Below, one piece after another: positions 37,456 through 51,458 of a DNA stretch of 64,000 nucleotides; within the stretch, counting starts at the first letter, position 1; each line of letters opens with the position of its first letter. The position numbers and the translations under genes were made by a program. The DNA is from Hoplostethus atlanticus (lineage: Eukaryota > Chordata > Actinopteri > Trachichthyiformes > Trachichthyidae): the NCBI GenBank assembly GCA_034670405.1, contig JAXDDX010000178.1, positions 124,001 through 188,000 on the forward strand, written 5' to 3'. A model generated the notes under the pieces. The model saw nothing but the letters and a program-made list of their open reading frames with translations. It ran no database searches and was not told where the DNA came from.

Positions 37456-37475
37456 CCAATCATTTAAACGCCAAT
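37456..37475 (+). promoter_or_regulatory. vat1: Candidate vat1 promoter: paired CCAAT boxes
   Basis: CCAAT occurs at 37456-37460 and again at 37471-37475, about 300 bp upstream of the vat1 ATG. A TATA-like AATAAAAG at 37668-37675 is a second candidate nearer the start. The transcription start is not determined. Confidence 0.35.
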
Positions 37476-37755
37476 CCCTGGGCTTCATAAACTCTGTCCG
37501 TGTTTTCCAGCCCGCCTCTGTCTCGTCCCACTCACACTCTCTGTCAGAGCGCGACAACTGCTGGCCACTGATCAGCCCACTGTGTCGGGGTTTGTGTCTC
37601 CATGCAAGACTGCTGAAGAAGCTCTGACTCTTAGGTTTTCATTTTTATTTGCAAGGCACGAAAAGCAAATAAAAGCCCCTCCAAGGCAACAAAGGCACAA
37701 GAAGTGGTTATCTGAATATTTCTATCACTGTCTACCAACCAACACTCCCTGCACA

Positions 37756-38182
37756 ATGTCTGGAGAGGACGCACCTGCCCAGCAGCAAAACGCCGTGGAT
37801 CAGAAGCAGGAGACCAAACCCAGCGAGGAGCCCAAAACCGAGCCGTCCTGAGCCGGTGTCCCCGCCTGCCGCCGCCGCCGAGGCAGCGGCTACCCCCGCG
37901 GCGGCCACCGAGAAGATCCCCGAGGAGGAGGCGTTCACCTACCGCTCTCTGGTCCTCACCGGCTACGGGGGCTATGATAAAGTCAAGCTGCAGGTGAAGA
38001 AGGGCAAGCCGGCGCTCAAAGCCGGAGAGGTCCTGGTGCAAGTCAAGGCGTGCGGGCTGAACTTCTCCGACCTGCTGGCCCGGCAGGGGCTGTACGACCG
38101 GCTGCCGTCCCCGCCGGTCACCCCGGGGATGGAGTGTTCCGGGGTGGTCGAGGCTGTGGGCGAAGAGGTGACAGAGAGAAAA
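37756..38182 (+). CDS. vat1: vat1 coding exon 1, with apparent frameshift
   Basis: The ATG at 37756 opens MSGEDAPAQQQNAVDQKQET, a typical fish Vat1 N-terminus, but that frame ends at TGA 37849-37851 after 31 codons. The rest of the exon (an Ala-rich stretch, then EEEAFTYRSLVLTGYGGYDK onward) reads in the next frame, which is open from 37673 but has no ATG upstream. The donor is AAA|GTAAGG, phase 0. The exon is 427 bp, one base more than a multiple of three, and the total coding length (1,414) is off by the same amount. One extra base, or two missing, between about 37830 and 37855 would explain it. The conserved domain downstream is intact, so assembly error or a recent change is likelier than a long-dead gene. 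Confidence 0.9.
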
Positions 38183-40481
38183 GTAAGGCATCCCCCCTCA
38201 GCTTTTCCTCCTTATCGTGTCTATTTGATACAAGCCACATGTTCTGTGTTTTATTGTTCAAGTGTTTAGGCCATTTGTTTCACATCAGCTTCATTTCGGT
38301 GCTGAACAGCTACAGCCAGATATGGGCGTGTCAGTCTTTGCTCGCTTTATAATCAGCGGATATCCTTGGTCGATAGAGTTATACCCTGATTAGTTAAATG
38401 GTTTTGTGATTTGATTTACGTGTTAGGAATATAGACTGTCAAATCTCACAATTATCCCCATAATTACACAAAGGGAGGTTAAGGTGTAAGCTCGTTTGAG
38501 AGCGCTTGGGGATTCAGCCATTCATTCACTGGTGCGTAAAACAGAGACGGAGCACTTGCTGTCTCAAAGTGGAGAGTAACAAAGCAGCCTGGTGTGTATA
38601 CTCATGCTATTTTTACGTCTCTAGAGGAAAACCAAAGTGATTAAATGAAATGGCATTGAGTCCGGTGAAGCCAGCGGCAGGCATTGCTCCTGTAGTCTCC
38701 CCCGGATTTCAAAATGCGCTGTCTTTGCGCACAACTCCCAAGTTAGGAGCCCAGCTACCTCCCGAGTGGGGGGCGTTGCAGATGGATTCACGGTTCTGCA
38801 ACACACCATTTAACGTAATATATGAGACTAAAGTGTACATTAACACATGCAAATCGATGGGTTACTTTGCACCTTTGCTGCACCTACGTTATTGCGCTTT
38901 CATGTGCGCCACCGCGCAGAAGGGCTGCGTCAAGCTAACCGGAGATAGCTGGGAAGAACCGGAAGTAACGCGATTTCCCCGTCAAAATAAAAGCTTGTCA
39001 ATTGTCACTCCCAATTTATGACAAAAATATGCACGATATGAGAGTATACCAAAAATATGAAAAATGTGAAGTATGAAAAAGAGGAATTATCAACATGTAC
39101 GTAACATATAACAAACATAATAACAAGGAATATGAAGAAAAACTATGTAAAATTACAGCTTATGTGCAGGATGTGCAAAAATGTCTATGTCTACAGCTGA
39201 TATGGGTTAAAATGTACTTTGTTCAAAATAGTTGACATCTGTAAGTTGTCTGCAACATGCTGAGTCTTCCTTTGTGTATTTGTGGCTGCCCCATAGATCC
39301 AAAATGGCAGCCACATTGGCTTATATGAATGTATGCTGTGTCATTTTGGAAGAAAAACAGCGATTGCTATTTCATTCCCAACATATCACTCCCAAAACAC
39401 ATCCTTTACGTTCACTTTGGTATTTAGCTGCAAGAAAATGTTCGTCAATAAGGGTTTTTTATTTTGATTGGGTTGGCCGGAACCGTTAGTGTTTATTCTG
39501 GTTAGCTTGACCATGGTGGCGGGGAGCGGTGTCACCGACGCCTTTTGTTACCGGGAGCGACGGTGGCGCACAGACTCACCGAGCGGAAAGGGCGAGGCGC
39601 GACACAACAGACAGCGTGGTGTAAGAAATGTGATCACTTGCCCTCTTTGTCAGCAGATATCGCATCCGTTGTGCTCAGGCAATATGTGCAGTCATCAATA
39701 TGTCACGATCGAACCCGCACGCGCCTGCTGAAACAATTGAGTCAATCAGACAACAAAATAAAAGCGCTTATTGTTTAAGTTACAACCCATAGACGGGATG
39801 CTGAATTCTGATGTGATGGTATTAAAAAGCTTATCTATCCCTTTCGATGGCATGATGACTCATGTATGTCTGCTGGTTGCATGGCATCACCACGGTAACG
39901 CCTTTATAATGCAATTAGGCTACCGACCTACACATCAGCCACGGATGACTCACACAGTGGCTGTTGTAACATACTTATACTACATTTTTCTTAACCCTGC
40001 CAGAGAATTTGTGATCCTTAAACTTGTGTGAGTGGCAGAATCTATGCATCTGACTGGGAGTGGCCCAGAGGCCTGTCAAGTGTAAATCCATTGGCTCTGA
40101 TACAGCAGGGGCATCTATTGCAGAGTAATAGGAATATTATTGGTCCTAGACAGTCCAATAGCCCCCAGACATCATCAAAGGGTATGAGCCTGGTGTTATT
40201 AAATACTTTATAGCGTCTTTTCTCTTTGTCAATAATGTAGATTGGATTTAAAGGTCAGGCGCACGCACACACACTGCACCACTTGTCATCGCAAGGCCTT
40301 ACACTTCCCCATCTCCTCCCGGCCCTTGGCTTACAGAATTAAGAGCCAATCTTCCTAATGGATAGAGATCTCTGAGATCTCTCCGTTTTGGCAGCTAGCT
40401 AAGAGGGAATGTGCTGACCCTGATGGCAGAGTGTTTTTGGGAGGCTCACTACTTACTGCAGTTCTCTCCATCTCGATCCCT

Positions 40482-40531
<50 letters not shown>

Positions 40532-42326
40532 CACACACAAATATATATGGGTGTGAATGAAAGCTCACATCACAACTGTGAACACATTAACCACATTTCA
40601 CATTTCACTACATAATGCAGCATGAGTAGACGAGTAAAATATGGTCAGAGATTGTTTCATTTTTTGAACATTTTACACGTATTCAACCTCAGACTCAGAA
40701 AATGCTGACTAGGTGCTAGGCAGCGCCAGCTTTCAGGCATGAGAGTAATACTACAGTGACCTCACCCGAAATGACCTCAGGTGGTGTGCGGGGAAATGTC
40801 TAACAGTGAGTAACTGAGAAAAGAGGGGGAAAGGATCACACATTACACCCAAACTCCCTTGACACTAAACTATTTTCCCCCCCTTTTTTTTTTGCTCTCT
40901 CTTGGTGAGTTTTGGTAGGATCTGACCCATATGGTCTCAATTACCTCCCTCCGGCCCACATTGTCAGTCTGGTATTTCCTCCTTCCCTCCTTCCCTCCCT
41001 CTCTCCTTCCCTCCTTCTATCCTACAATCCCTTGACATCTAGACATCCCTCCCTTTCTCTTTCCTTTCCCTATTTCCTTCCCTCCGTCCTCTATCCTTCC
41101 ACCCTACTCCTCCTTTTCACCACGGTCGGGGGGGGGGGGGGACACTTGTAGCAGCCTGTTGACAGTTGGCAGTAAACTACCGAGGAAGAGAAGAAAATCA
41201 CATTATGAGACATTCTTTCCAAAACATCTCCCGTCTTTTGTTCTCCTCTTTAGTTGATGAATCCTGGAAAAATGTCAGATTGAAAGTATGGAGTTGCATC
41301 AAGATCGCCATCAAACAAAAAACGCAGTGTAAGAGCATCAAGATTAAGAGTAATAGTGTTTTCTTGGCACAGTACTGACTGCCTGATGCAACGGCTACTA
41401 CAACATTTCATTATTGCCGTTGCAGATAAGCAGCAAACAGCAGCATCTAGTCCAGGCTCTGGCAGGATTTATCTGTGAGCAGGGCGTGGCCTTTATCCTT
41501 CGCATCGCACTAACAGTGTTAAAGCACGAGGGCACCTCCGCTGACACCAGGAAGATGCTATGTGTCCTATTAATTCAATTTACAGGAGCCACGAGGAGCC
41601 TTGTCACATTTAACCTCCTCCTTCACCTCAATATGACTCAGGAATGGTGTATCCGAAATAACGCTGAGTCCTTTTTTTTTTGCTGAGATCATCAATGCCA
41701 CAAACGGACTTGAGCCCCCCCAACCCCCCCCCCCCGAAAATGAATCAGCATCTGATTAAGTCCATTCAAATAGAGCAGCTTACTGGAAGTGTCTTTGTTC
41801 AGCACCCCCGCACTCCTGACCCCCACTGCGACTACATTTGATGCAGTGGCAGTCAGCAAGAAGTCGTAAGGGGAGGAGGGGGGAGGGAAGGGGGAAGGAA
41901 GGGGGAGGGGGGGTGCCACACTGTGAAGATGTTGTAACAGAAGTGTCACAAGGCCCGCTTGTCTGGCCTTGAGTGTTTCTATCTAGCGCGTGTGTGTGTG
42001 TGTGTGACAGCGACTCACATGCCTTACGTGGGCGCAGAAGAATAACTGCAGATGCATCTGAATGTGATGCGTGAGTCATGTTGTGTGTTCCTTGTGATGC
42101 CCTCCCCCCCTCCTCCTATCGATTTGTGTCACACTGTACCTCCAGTACACACCGGCGAGGCTGACGAGTTGGAAAGCTCAAAAGAGGAGAGAGATGCAGA
42201 TCGAGACGGGGAGGGAGAGAGAAGGGATAACAAAGGAGAAGGGAGGAGAAAGTAGCCTACAGAGACGAGTGAAAGTGTAGTGGGAAAATAAATGATTCGG
42301 CCTCAGAGGGAGGGAGAGAGAGGGAC

Positions 42327-42357
<31 letters not shown>

Positions 42358-43785
42358 GGAGATCTCTCTAATTGGAGTGGATAGACAGCGAGGCGCATGG
42401 CTCCCTCCAGACCATTAGAGAGGCCCGGGCGGAGTGGGTTTGTTCCCAGGAGGAGAGAGCTTGTCTTATGCTCAGCCATGGGGAAGAATCTGGCAGGGCC
42501 TCTGATGAGTGGAGAGAAGCCAGGGGAGAAGATGGGCCCCATTGTCCTGTCTCGCTGATGAGGAAGAGGGGATACGGGACACTCCTCGCACACGGGAGGG
42601 ACGGAGGCAAAGAGAAAGGAGGAGGGCTAGACGAGGTATATAGACGGAGCGCCGCAGCCGAGTGGAGAAGGAGACGAAGGAGAGAGCGCCAAGCGAAGGT
42701 GGAGAGACGCAGACAGGGGAATAGAGAAAGGGAAGGAAGACGTTCTGAAGGCATTAGAGGAAAGGAGCCAGGAAGTGAAAGAGAAAGAAAGGAAGGGGAA
42801 AAAGTGAGGAGAAGGGAGGGAGGGAGAGCTGTGTCGAGGGAGTGGAGGAGGAGGAGGAAGAAAACAGGAAGAGAGTTATAATGCTGCGGTTGTCTCTGTT
42901 TCCTGTGTCCCTCGAGTGGTCTTTCCTGATTGGGCAGCGCTGCGACGAGGGGGGGTGGGGTTACAATGTGTCTTTCCTCCTAATAAGGCCACTTTGGGAC
43001 CCAAGAAAGTGACAATGTGGTGGTTGGTTGGCAGTACAAAAAAAATTCCACTGCTGCTGAGACATTTATTGACTTTGACTCTGAACGCATGGGGCATGAC
43101 ATACCAAACCTCACCTCAGTCAAAGAGTATAGATGTATTAGCAGATGAATCACTCAATATTATTAAAGACTAGTCTGGGGAAGTGGGCGTTAACCCTTAG
43201 GCGGAGCATAGACTCAATCTTTACTTTCACCTTTTCCTACACTGCCGTTACCATAGATCTGGTACAGACCTGAGGCAAAATTGTTTTTCTCCAAAATGAA
43301 TCATCACAGCAATGTCAGTTTTAGCTCTGGTTGTTCATACTTTCAGCTCGAGTGTAATGTGGCCCACATGCACGTTAGCTGTTTTTTAATGGAAGATATC
43401 TGCAACGGTACGCCCTATCTCAAGGCCGAGTGAACTTTTCAACGAGTGCATTGACAGCACATTCTGGTCTTCCTCTTTTTTATTGCCATGCTTTCAGCCG
43501 TTGTCTTCCTGCTTGCCTTCTTTTCCAGGTCGGCGACAAGGTGCTGGTGCTGAATCGCTGTGGGTTGTGGCAGGAGGTGGCGGTGGTGCCGGCTAGCCAC
43601 ACCTTCCTCATCCCGGAAGGGATGAGCTTCGAGGAGGCAGCGGCCCTCCCTGTCAACTACGTCACTGCCTACATGATGCTGTTTGACTTCGGCAACCTGC
43701 GGCCCAATCAGAGCATCCTCATCCATGCTGCTGCAGGTATGGAGCAGAGAGAGGCTTGGGTACAGTCAGAAAGAATGGATGCACA

Positions 43786-43824
<39 letters not shown>

Positions 43825-45539
43825 AATAAATAAGCCCTCTGGTACTACAGTGACATTCTTAGGCTCTCCAGTGGAAATGTATTCATTTCAACTGTCAACT
43901 GATGTGTTTTGGATTTATTGGTTAATAATGCATGCATAAAGTAAAACAAATATTGTTTTGCACGAGCTCTCTGTGAAGATGTGTCAGTGACTCACAGCTG
44001 CAATGTAAATTCATGCTGAAAAAACTGCAACCGAAACCACATCTCCCCTTCCATCTCAGCATGTGCGAGCCACACGTTTTTTTGCATAGAGCTCTGCACA
44101 CAGTTAACAGCAACACAACTGCATTACGGGTGTGTCGGAATTGTGCTGCCAGCATAGAAGAGATCTTCAGTAAATGATGCGTGATCATTTTGAGGCCCCA
44201 TATAATGCAATAGCTCAACACAGAGTTATGAATTATGCCCTTGAGGAAACGCCCATGACTGGTTTGCAATACCAAGCATATTGTTCTGCAGCTCCTGTTT
44301 ATGCATGCTTTTCCTATATGAATTATGGCTGTTCATCTGAAAGGCATCGGCTGAAAGCATCTGTATGAGACCTGGCTCTGCATTACGCCTCTCTAGGCTA
44401 CAGTAATAGTGGCGGATTTGTGGAGCACCTGGCAACTGCAGTGTGGGGTCAAAGCTCACAGAGAGTGGGACGGGGAAAAAGGGGGATTGAGGGAGCGAAA
44501 GCACCTGGGATGGGGTGTGATGCACTGAGCATGAGAGTATGATCCGGCCAGCTGGAGAGAACGGGAGAGCATTACCCAAAAGAGAAACTGTCCTTTTTGT
44601 CTCACTCTTGCTCTCTTTCTCACTCTTTATGTGCATGTGTGTCGATGCAGTGGGAGTCAAAAAGGAGTCCCTCATTTGGGACAGTGTGTGGGTGTAGATG
44701 GACGGGAGAAGCAAAGCCCACATCTGAGTTCTCTCTGTCAGAAAAAATGTCAATCGCGCTCCCTACTGAGCAGAGCTCTATGAGGCTCTTGGCATTAAAA
44801 CAGCATATGATAGCATAATAGCAATGAGAATGAATGAATCCATGACAGTATCATGACGCCTACTGAGGGGCTAATGGCAGCTAATAGGCTCACAGTCCTG
44901 CAGAGGAATCCACAAGTGTTTGTGGTCACCATATCCTTCAGCCGAGACAAAATCATATTGCCAGGGCTTACTGTGCAAGTGCATATTTGCTCCAGGAGAC
45001 TTACTGAGGGAGTGTGGTGTACTACGCTTTTCCACACTGCTTTTTCCCGCTGGTTTAGCCGAGACGCCGAGTCTCTGGTTTCTCAGGGCAGGGCTGCCAG
45101 TCTTGGCTCACCAGCTGTCCGGACATCAGGATTATGAAAGCACATTTACTGAGGCTATGACAAAAACATTTGCTTCACGGTCTCTTTGCCTGCACTTACA
45201 ACTTCGCCCCTGTGCTTTGTTTTTGTAAATCATTAAGATTTACTGGCACTCATTTGGGGTTCTGACAATTGTGCCGTTTTGTTCTTCTCTGGTGTAATCA
45301 TAGTGACTCCGTGGGTGAGGGTGGCGTCACCAATCGAAGAGATCTATGTACACTTCCTCTTCTGTTTAGTTACTAACTGGGCCGATTTTAGACCCTTTTT
45401 GGGGCAGCTTCAGTCCCTCCTAGAACATCTTCATCTTTTTTTTTTACATTACCTAGGCTAAGGCTACCCTACTCTGATTTTAGAATAAACAAATAACCAT
45501 AGTGATTTTCAAAACATTTAGAGAGAATTGCAACACATA

Positions 45540-45602
<63 letters not shown>

Positions 45603-46469
45603 TCACCAGATCGGGCGCGGCGTGTGCACGCTAGACTGAGAGACATAATGAAGAGCAGGCAGACAGCAGCACTACACAACTGAACTCAGGTCAGAGTAGT
45701 TAATCCCAGAGAATAGATGAGTGGGACAGAGGTAGTAAACTTGAGAAATGCACACTCAATAGTCTATTACTGTAATAGAAATGAAAAGGCATGTTACTCC
45801 CCTCTGTTGTAGTTAGTTAACATTAGCTAGCTAGCTACAACAAGCAAATTTGTAGCATGTTTGTAGTCAGTCATGAGGAAAAAACATTATAATAGTCCTA
45901 TAATATTCCTATAGGAACGTCTGTGCTCCTCGGCAGTGAGTTTATAGTGACCTAATCCTACTTGATGGTATTTTCTAATCTGCTATGGTATTCCATTATA
46001 ATATTACCATAGGGTCTTATAGTTTTTCTATGATATTTGTATACCTAGTATCCTTCTAAAGTCTGTTCCAGGATACTTCGGTACCTGCTCCTCAGTGGTT
46101 TCAGTGAAACCTGAGTGTCATGGATAGGATTTCTTGTCCCCTTCTTAAATACATCCATCCATACCTCCTAAAAGGCTCTATGCAGGCCTATAGATGTTCT
46201 GGACACTAGCTGTTGGCCTGCTAGTTTTGAATCAATGTGCATACGCAGCACGCATTAAATAAAATGTAATTGATTAATTACAACAAAATCACCCTTCTCC
46301 AATGTCCTAAAACCGCCCCTGTTACTAAGTCTGTCTCCCTGAGTCATGTGGCCACACGGCTCACATGGTGCTTGGTGTTGGATACTGGGTTGGGGGTTCC
46401 CACCCAGGAGTCTGTCAGAAAAGGTTCCTGTTGTCCCTGATTAGTGAGATCAAAGGTATCTGCTATGAC

Positions 46470-46538
<69 letters not shown>

Positions 46539-49062
46539 GAGCTGCAGTTTATATTGCACAAAGACTAGACAGTCAGCGTTTAAATAGGATTTATTGGGCT
46601 TAATTGCACAGCTGAGAAATAACATTATTATGATGGTGGTATGAAGACATCATTTAAATCATTCTTATTGGAGGTCCGTGGGATCAATAGTGTCTTATCA
46701 CAGCAGACATAGACTCTTGTTTGATGAGCAATTTTCTTCTTCTACTGTCATCAATCTGCCCATCATTGTAACTTCCCAGTGAATGTTTCAGCGGTTCCTC
46801 CTCTATTGACCTGTCTCGTGGTTGAGCTGTGCTATTAAATAGGGATGTGATCCATTTACTCAAACTTAGATAATCAGTTACCTTCCAGTTACTTTTTGGA
46901 TTACTTTGCCTCCAAAGCCGTTGGAATACAAAGTTACATTTGGATGGATTCATATAGACCTAATGATGGCTTGTTGAATCCTGCAGTGAGGTCCTTGACA
47001 CAGGGATTATGGGTGTCTGCCCCCTTGTTCCATTGTAGGTAATGCCAAATGAATGCATCAACATGTTCCTCGGGTTCCTATTTGGTCTAAAGTCTGTGAC
47101 CTCTGCCCCTCAGGATCAGGTGACCACTGCAGCATGCCTGACTGATGGTGCGTCAGTCATGCCTCTGTGTGTGTGTGTGTGTGAACCCTGGTGCTGCTGA
47201 CTAGTCCTCAGCTGCCTCTCTCGTGGGTCCACTCCTGTCCTCTCTCTCCAAACAATAGCGTATTGTATTTCCTCCCATCGCGCCTCCCTTCTCCACCGGA
47301 CCGCACATCTGCATCCTCCGTTCTACACCGTCCCCTCCGCCCCCTGCATAACCTCCGCTCCCTCCTAGGGCTCCGCCTGACCCCGCCGTATCTGCGCTTG
47401 ACTCCTCGTCATCGGGGGAACGTGCGCACGTTTCCCCATTTGTTTTCCCCGGAGAGCCGGGGTGGGGGAAGTTCAGTGACATTTGGATGGATCTCGTGGG
47501 GCTTCCACTGTGCCCAGCCAAGAGCCTTTCCTCTGACCTCACCCTGAACTGGACCTAATGTTTATGAACCCTGGCCAGTGGCCCCGCCACCACACCCACA
47601 CTACACATTCTTGCATACATATGGTGCGCTGTTGCATCCAATGATGACGTCCACTTGTGTTTTATTTATGAGTTATTGAGTGACTACAGAGGCCAAAGTA
47701 TGTTTTCTGGCAGATGGGGAATGTGTGAGCCATTGCCATCTTCCTATTCTGATGCTTTTGCTGAAGGGCCTCAGCTCTCTCCTTCACAAAAAAATGATTT
47801 GTGATTCCTACTGTGGTCCTGTGGAGCTCATTGGATAGAGCATGGCACTAACACTGCGAGGATTAGGGGTCTGATTCCCACTGGGGCCTCTCATACTCAA
47901 AGTCTACACACTAATGGTGCTTTGGATGAAAGTGTCTACCAAATGGCATGTGTTATGAATCATCTCCTCATAAAGATCCTCAGCAGTGTGTTTGAGGTTT
48001 GTGCGTTAGAGTCCAGACTTCCTCAGCGCTGGGTCCTTTATGTCCCGTATCAGCCAATTATGCTGGTTTTCCTTCTTTTGCAGCTGCTTTTTTTACAAGT
48101 CTCCCTGTTTTTGGGATACAGTTACACCAGGTTATACCGAGGATAATGTGGAAATACTTCATGTGAGAGGCTGCCAGCTGCTGCATACGGCATGCAATAC
48201 AACCGTGACAGTGGTGGGTGACAGCAGACTCGTTGCGCAGGTTGAGCTCTTTGTTAAGGATAATCCATTACCTTAAGTCTGCATAGGGATGCGGAAATTT
48301 CTGGCTTTCGATCTCTCTCTCTATGCTGCCATCTTTGAAACCTTTCTTGTTAGAAGTTATCATCGACGCAAAAAAAAGGAAGTGAAATAGGCGACGGGCT
48401 GGGCGACTAAAAGTAGCTCTTCATGGCTGCTATAAGACCCGCAGCCAGAGCCACGGGCGATTGCATGCTGTGATTCTCGGACACGCACGGAACGCGACGA
48501 CACGCGCCGAAGGGATCGGAAGATGATTGCGAGAAAAACTTGAACGTGAACTGCAAGGAAAATAACAAGACATGTCTCTATTTGACGGCACTCCTTTCTG
48601 TTAGCGCCGTTAAGCTTATTGTTCTCATTCATTATTTACCAGATAACAAAGTCCCTTTCGATTTAACATTAGCTCAAGTGTAGTTACATCTCTGTGTTTA
48701 TAGATCCATTGTTGCAGGCGGCCATGATAAAAGTCTCTTGATAATGGTTTCCTCTTCTCTCCTCCGGTCTGTCTGCTCTGGAGGTCTTACCCTAGTTTAG
48801 AGAATGCTAATTCAGTCTGACCACTAAACAGGAGTCTGGGCTGTGTGGTTGAACCGTCTCTGTGTTCCCCGGGCCTGGCATCGCCGGCGGCAGATCAGCT
48901 GCAGTGATAGGAGAGGGAAACCAGGGCAACCTCCAGCCTCACCCACCAATCACATCGCTCGCTCACACACTCCACAACCGCTGCAACCGTTGACATATGA
49001 CCCCGCCACTCCCCACCGCATGCTTTCGCAGGTGTATGCGTAACCTGTGCAAGGACACCTGC

Positions 49063-49107
<45 letters not shown>

Positions 49108-50068
49108 CGTGTGAACATGCACGCGTGTGTGTGCACCAGTGTGTGTGTGTGTGCTTCATTTTGTGAAACAAGAATGTGCTTGTTTGTATGTGCTTATCAG
49201 CTGAGTTCATGATCAAAAAAAAAATGGTCTTTTCTGGCTGCATGTGTCGTTACATAATGCGCATGTGTTCGTGTGTGCTCTGCTGTTTGTGTACGTGTGT
49301 GTGTGTGTGTGTTTGTGTCAGTGTGAGAGTCATTGCTCAGGAAATCGCTGGGGCCGCCTTCACACACAGGCACAGGATGTTTTTTTAATTCACTCACCCA
49401 GTAACTAAAAATGGGCTTCCTCTATGCTGCATGGAAAGAAATTCACCACTGGAGAGAGCACATTAAACCACTCTGCAAGCCCACAGCGTGCACACACACA
49501 CACACACAATCACACAGAGAGCACAGAAAAAACACCAGGTTACATAATACAGAGTAATACCTCAAATGCAGACATTCACAAACGGCTAACCTCAACTCCT
49601 ATCGCCGTTACAGATACGTTGCAGATACGGCCCGGGCCTTTTGGAAGGAGTAATAATAACATTTCTAAACGGCCATTTATTCGGTCCAACTTGTTTACAT
49701 TGTCGCACAGCCACGGCTCATTCTGGTAAAAAAAAAAAGAGATTCTTGGGCCCCGTGTTTGTATTCCATTCTTTGTTAGCCACTGCCACCGCAGCCTAAT
49801 GATAGGTTGAGAAAGAGGAGAGTCCTTGAAGAAATGTGGAAACAAGCGCAGAAGAAATCACACCAGAAACGAGCACGGGGCTCTGAAACGGGGGGGTGGG
49901 GGGGGGGGGGGGTGATCGTCTCTCTGGTGCTGACAATAGCCATATGGCCACGAACCTTCCCCCTGCCAGCGCGGCTCATGCAAAAGAAATGCAGAAATGT
50001 AAGATCATCGTTGTTAATCGGAGAAACCCAAGCTGCCTATGAGGAAGCTCACAGGTGTGGTTGCTTTC

Positions 50069-50114
<46 letters not shown>

Positions 50115-51418
50115 AGATAGTGTGTGTTTATCTGCGCTGAGGCTGAAGTAGTATCCCTTCCCATTTTCATAAATCTGAAAAACATTTCTGATGTCCCCAC
50201 CCACCCCTGGTGTTGAACTCTGGGTGTGGAGCAATAACAGTGGCCTCAATGTCAGTCTGGATTCCTCAGTGTTTTGGGGGAAAATTCCTCTTCGCTCCTA
50301 ACAGTCATGTTATGGAGGCCAAGTTCAATTTGTGCCAAAATGTGAGTATGCGAGGAGAGAGAGAGAGAGAGAGAGACAGAGCCCACTGTGTATCCGATTC
50401 CTCTCCACATGCCTGTCCCGAGAGAGAGGCACAAAAACAGATAGGTGGGTGCTTTTTGACACTCTCTAATTTCTCCAGTGTAAACAATTCAATTGAATTT
50501 TGGAAGAATAAGTGGAATTAGCGGGAAGAATTTGCTTAAGCTGCCATGTTTCTCTGGGCAATGGGTTAGTGTTCTGGGATCATCCTAAATCTCATTGGGT
50601 TGTGCAATAGCAGAAAGAGCCGGTCTACATTCATCGGGAAGGAAAACGGCTTCGGTCCAGAGAAAGAGATGGGGGGGGGGGGGGACTGCAGACAGAGCGA
50701 ACGAGGGAACCAAAGGGGAGCAAAGGGAACTGAAGCGACGGGTTGATGATAGGTGAATATGAATCTCTGTACATATTTGTGAAGATTAGCAGCCACGCCA
50801 GACGGTTCCAGCCCCGTTCCTCTCTCCGTTGTAATCTGTGTGAATGTATAGATGTGTGTGTCAGTTTGTGTGTGGGTGAAGTGAAGTGTGGTGTGGTGGG
50901 GCTGGGGGGGGTGGGGGGGTGGGGGGGTAAGGGGGTTCTTGGCAGAGCTGCGTGGTCTTGTGACGGGGGATCAGTGGTAAGGCCAGCAGTCTGGAGTTTG
51001 TTCTCAAGGGATTCAGAAACAGGTACCGTCTTCCTCCCCCCTTCCTATGAAAGAGACAAACTGGGGAAAAGTAGCTCTACTATTGGAAAGACAACGCAGA
51101 TACACACCGAAACACCGATAAATAAAGATGCCCTGTACATAATGTTTTAAGGCCTGATTGTCTTTGTTTCGATACAATTTGTCTCCGTAGAGAATCTGTT
51201 TCCAGCTTGCTCATCGCGTCCATAAAGCCGGGATCGAAGGGAAATCACTTTGTCTGTGACAGCAGCGTAGGTTAAATATTAATGTGAGTGCAGGGCTGGT
51301 TGGATGTGACACTAGTTGACATTATCCTGTTAGACAGTCTTTGCACCTGTATGTGAGGCTGTCCAGTCGGGGGGGGGGGGGTTGTGGCCACGTGATATAG
51401 CCCTTTGCTGAACTCAGT

Positions 51419-51458
<40 letters not shown>

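Larger units (their letters stand above)
38183..43528 (+). other. vat1: vat1 intron 1
   Basis: GT-AG intron of 5,346 bp. It holds an AC array (40485-40529), a pyrimidine-rich CCTT tract (40975-41115), homopolymer G/C runs (41130-41141, 41720-41736), GA-rich low-complexity sequence (42170-42880) and a CpG-containing stretch near 39520-39720. No other gene was recognised. Confidence 0.85.

Noticed and set aside
39468-39780. CpG-containing stretch in vat1 intron 1 with overlapping short frames, considered as an alternative first exon or mobile element
   Set aside because: No donor-linked frame joins exon 2 with a plausible Vat1 N-terminus, and no inverted ends or target duplication were found.
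42372-42881. 169-codon plus-strand frame in vat1 intron 1
   Set aside because: Arg/Glu/Gly-rich product of a GA-rich low-complexity tract, with no domain and no splice context.
49074-49212. Cys/Val-rich frames over TG arrays (here and at many other arrays)
   Set aside because: Translations of dinucleotide repeats, not genes.
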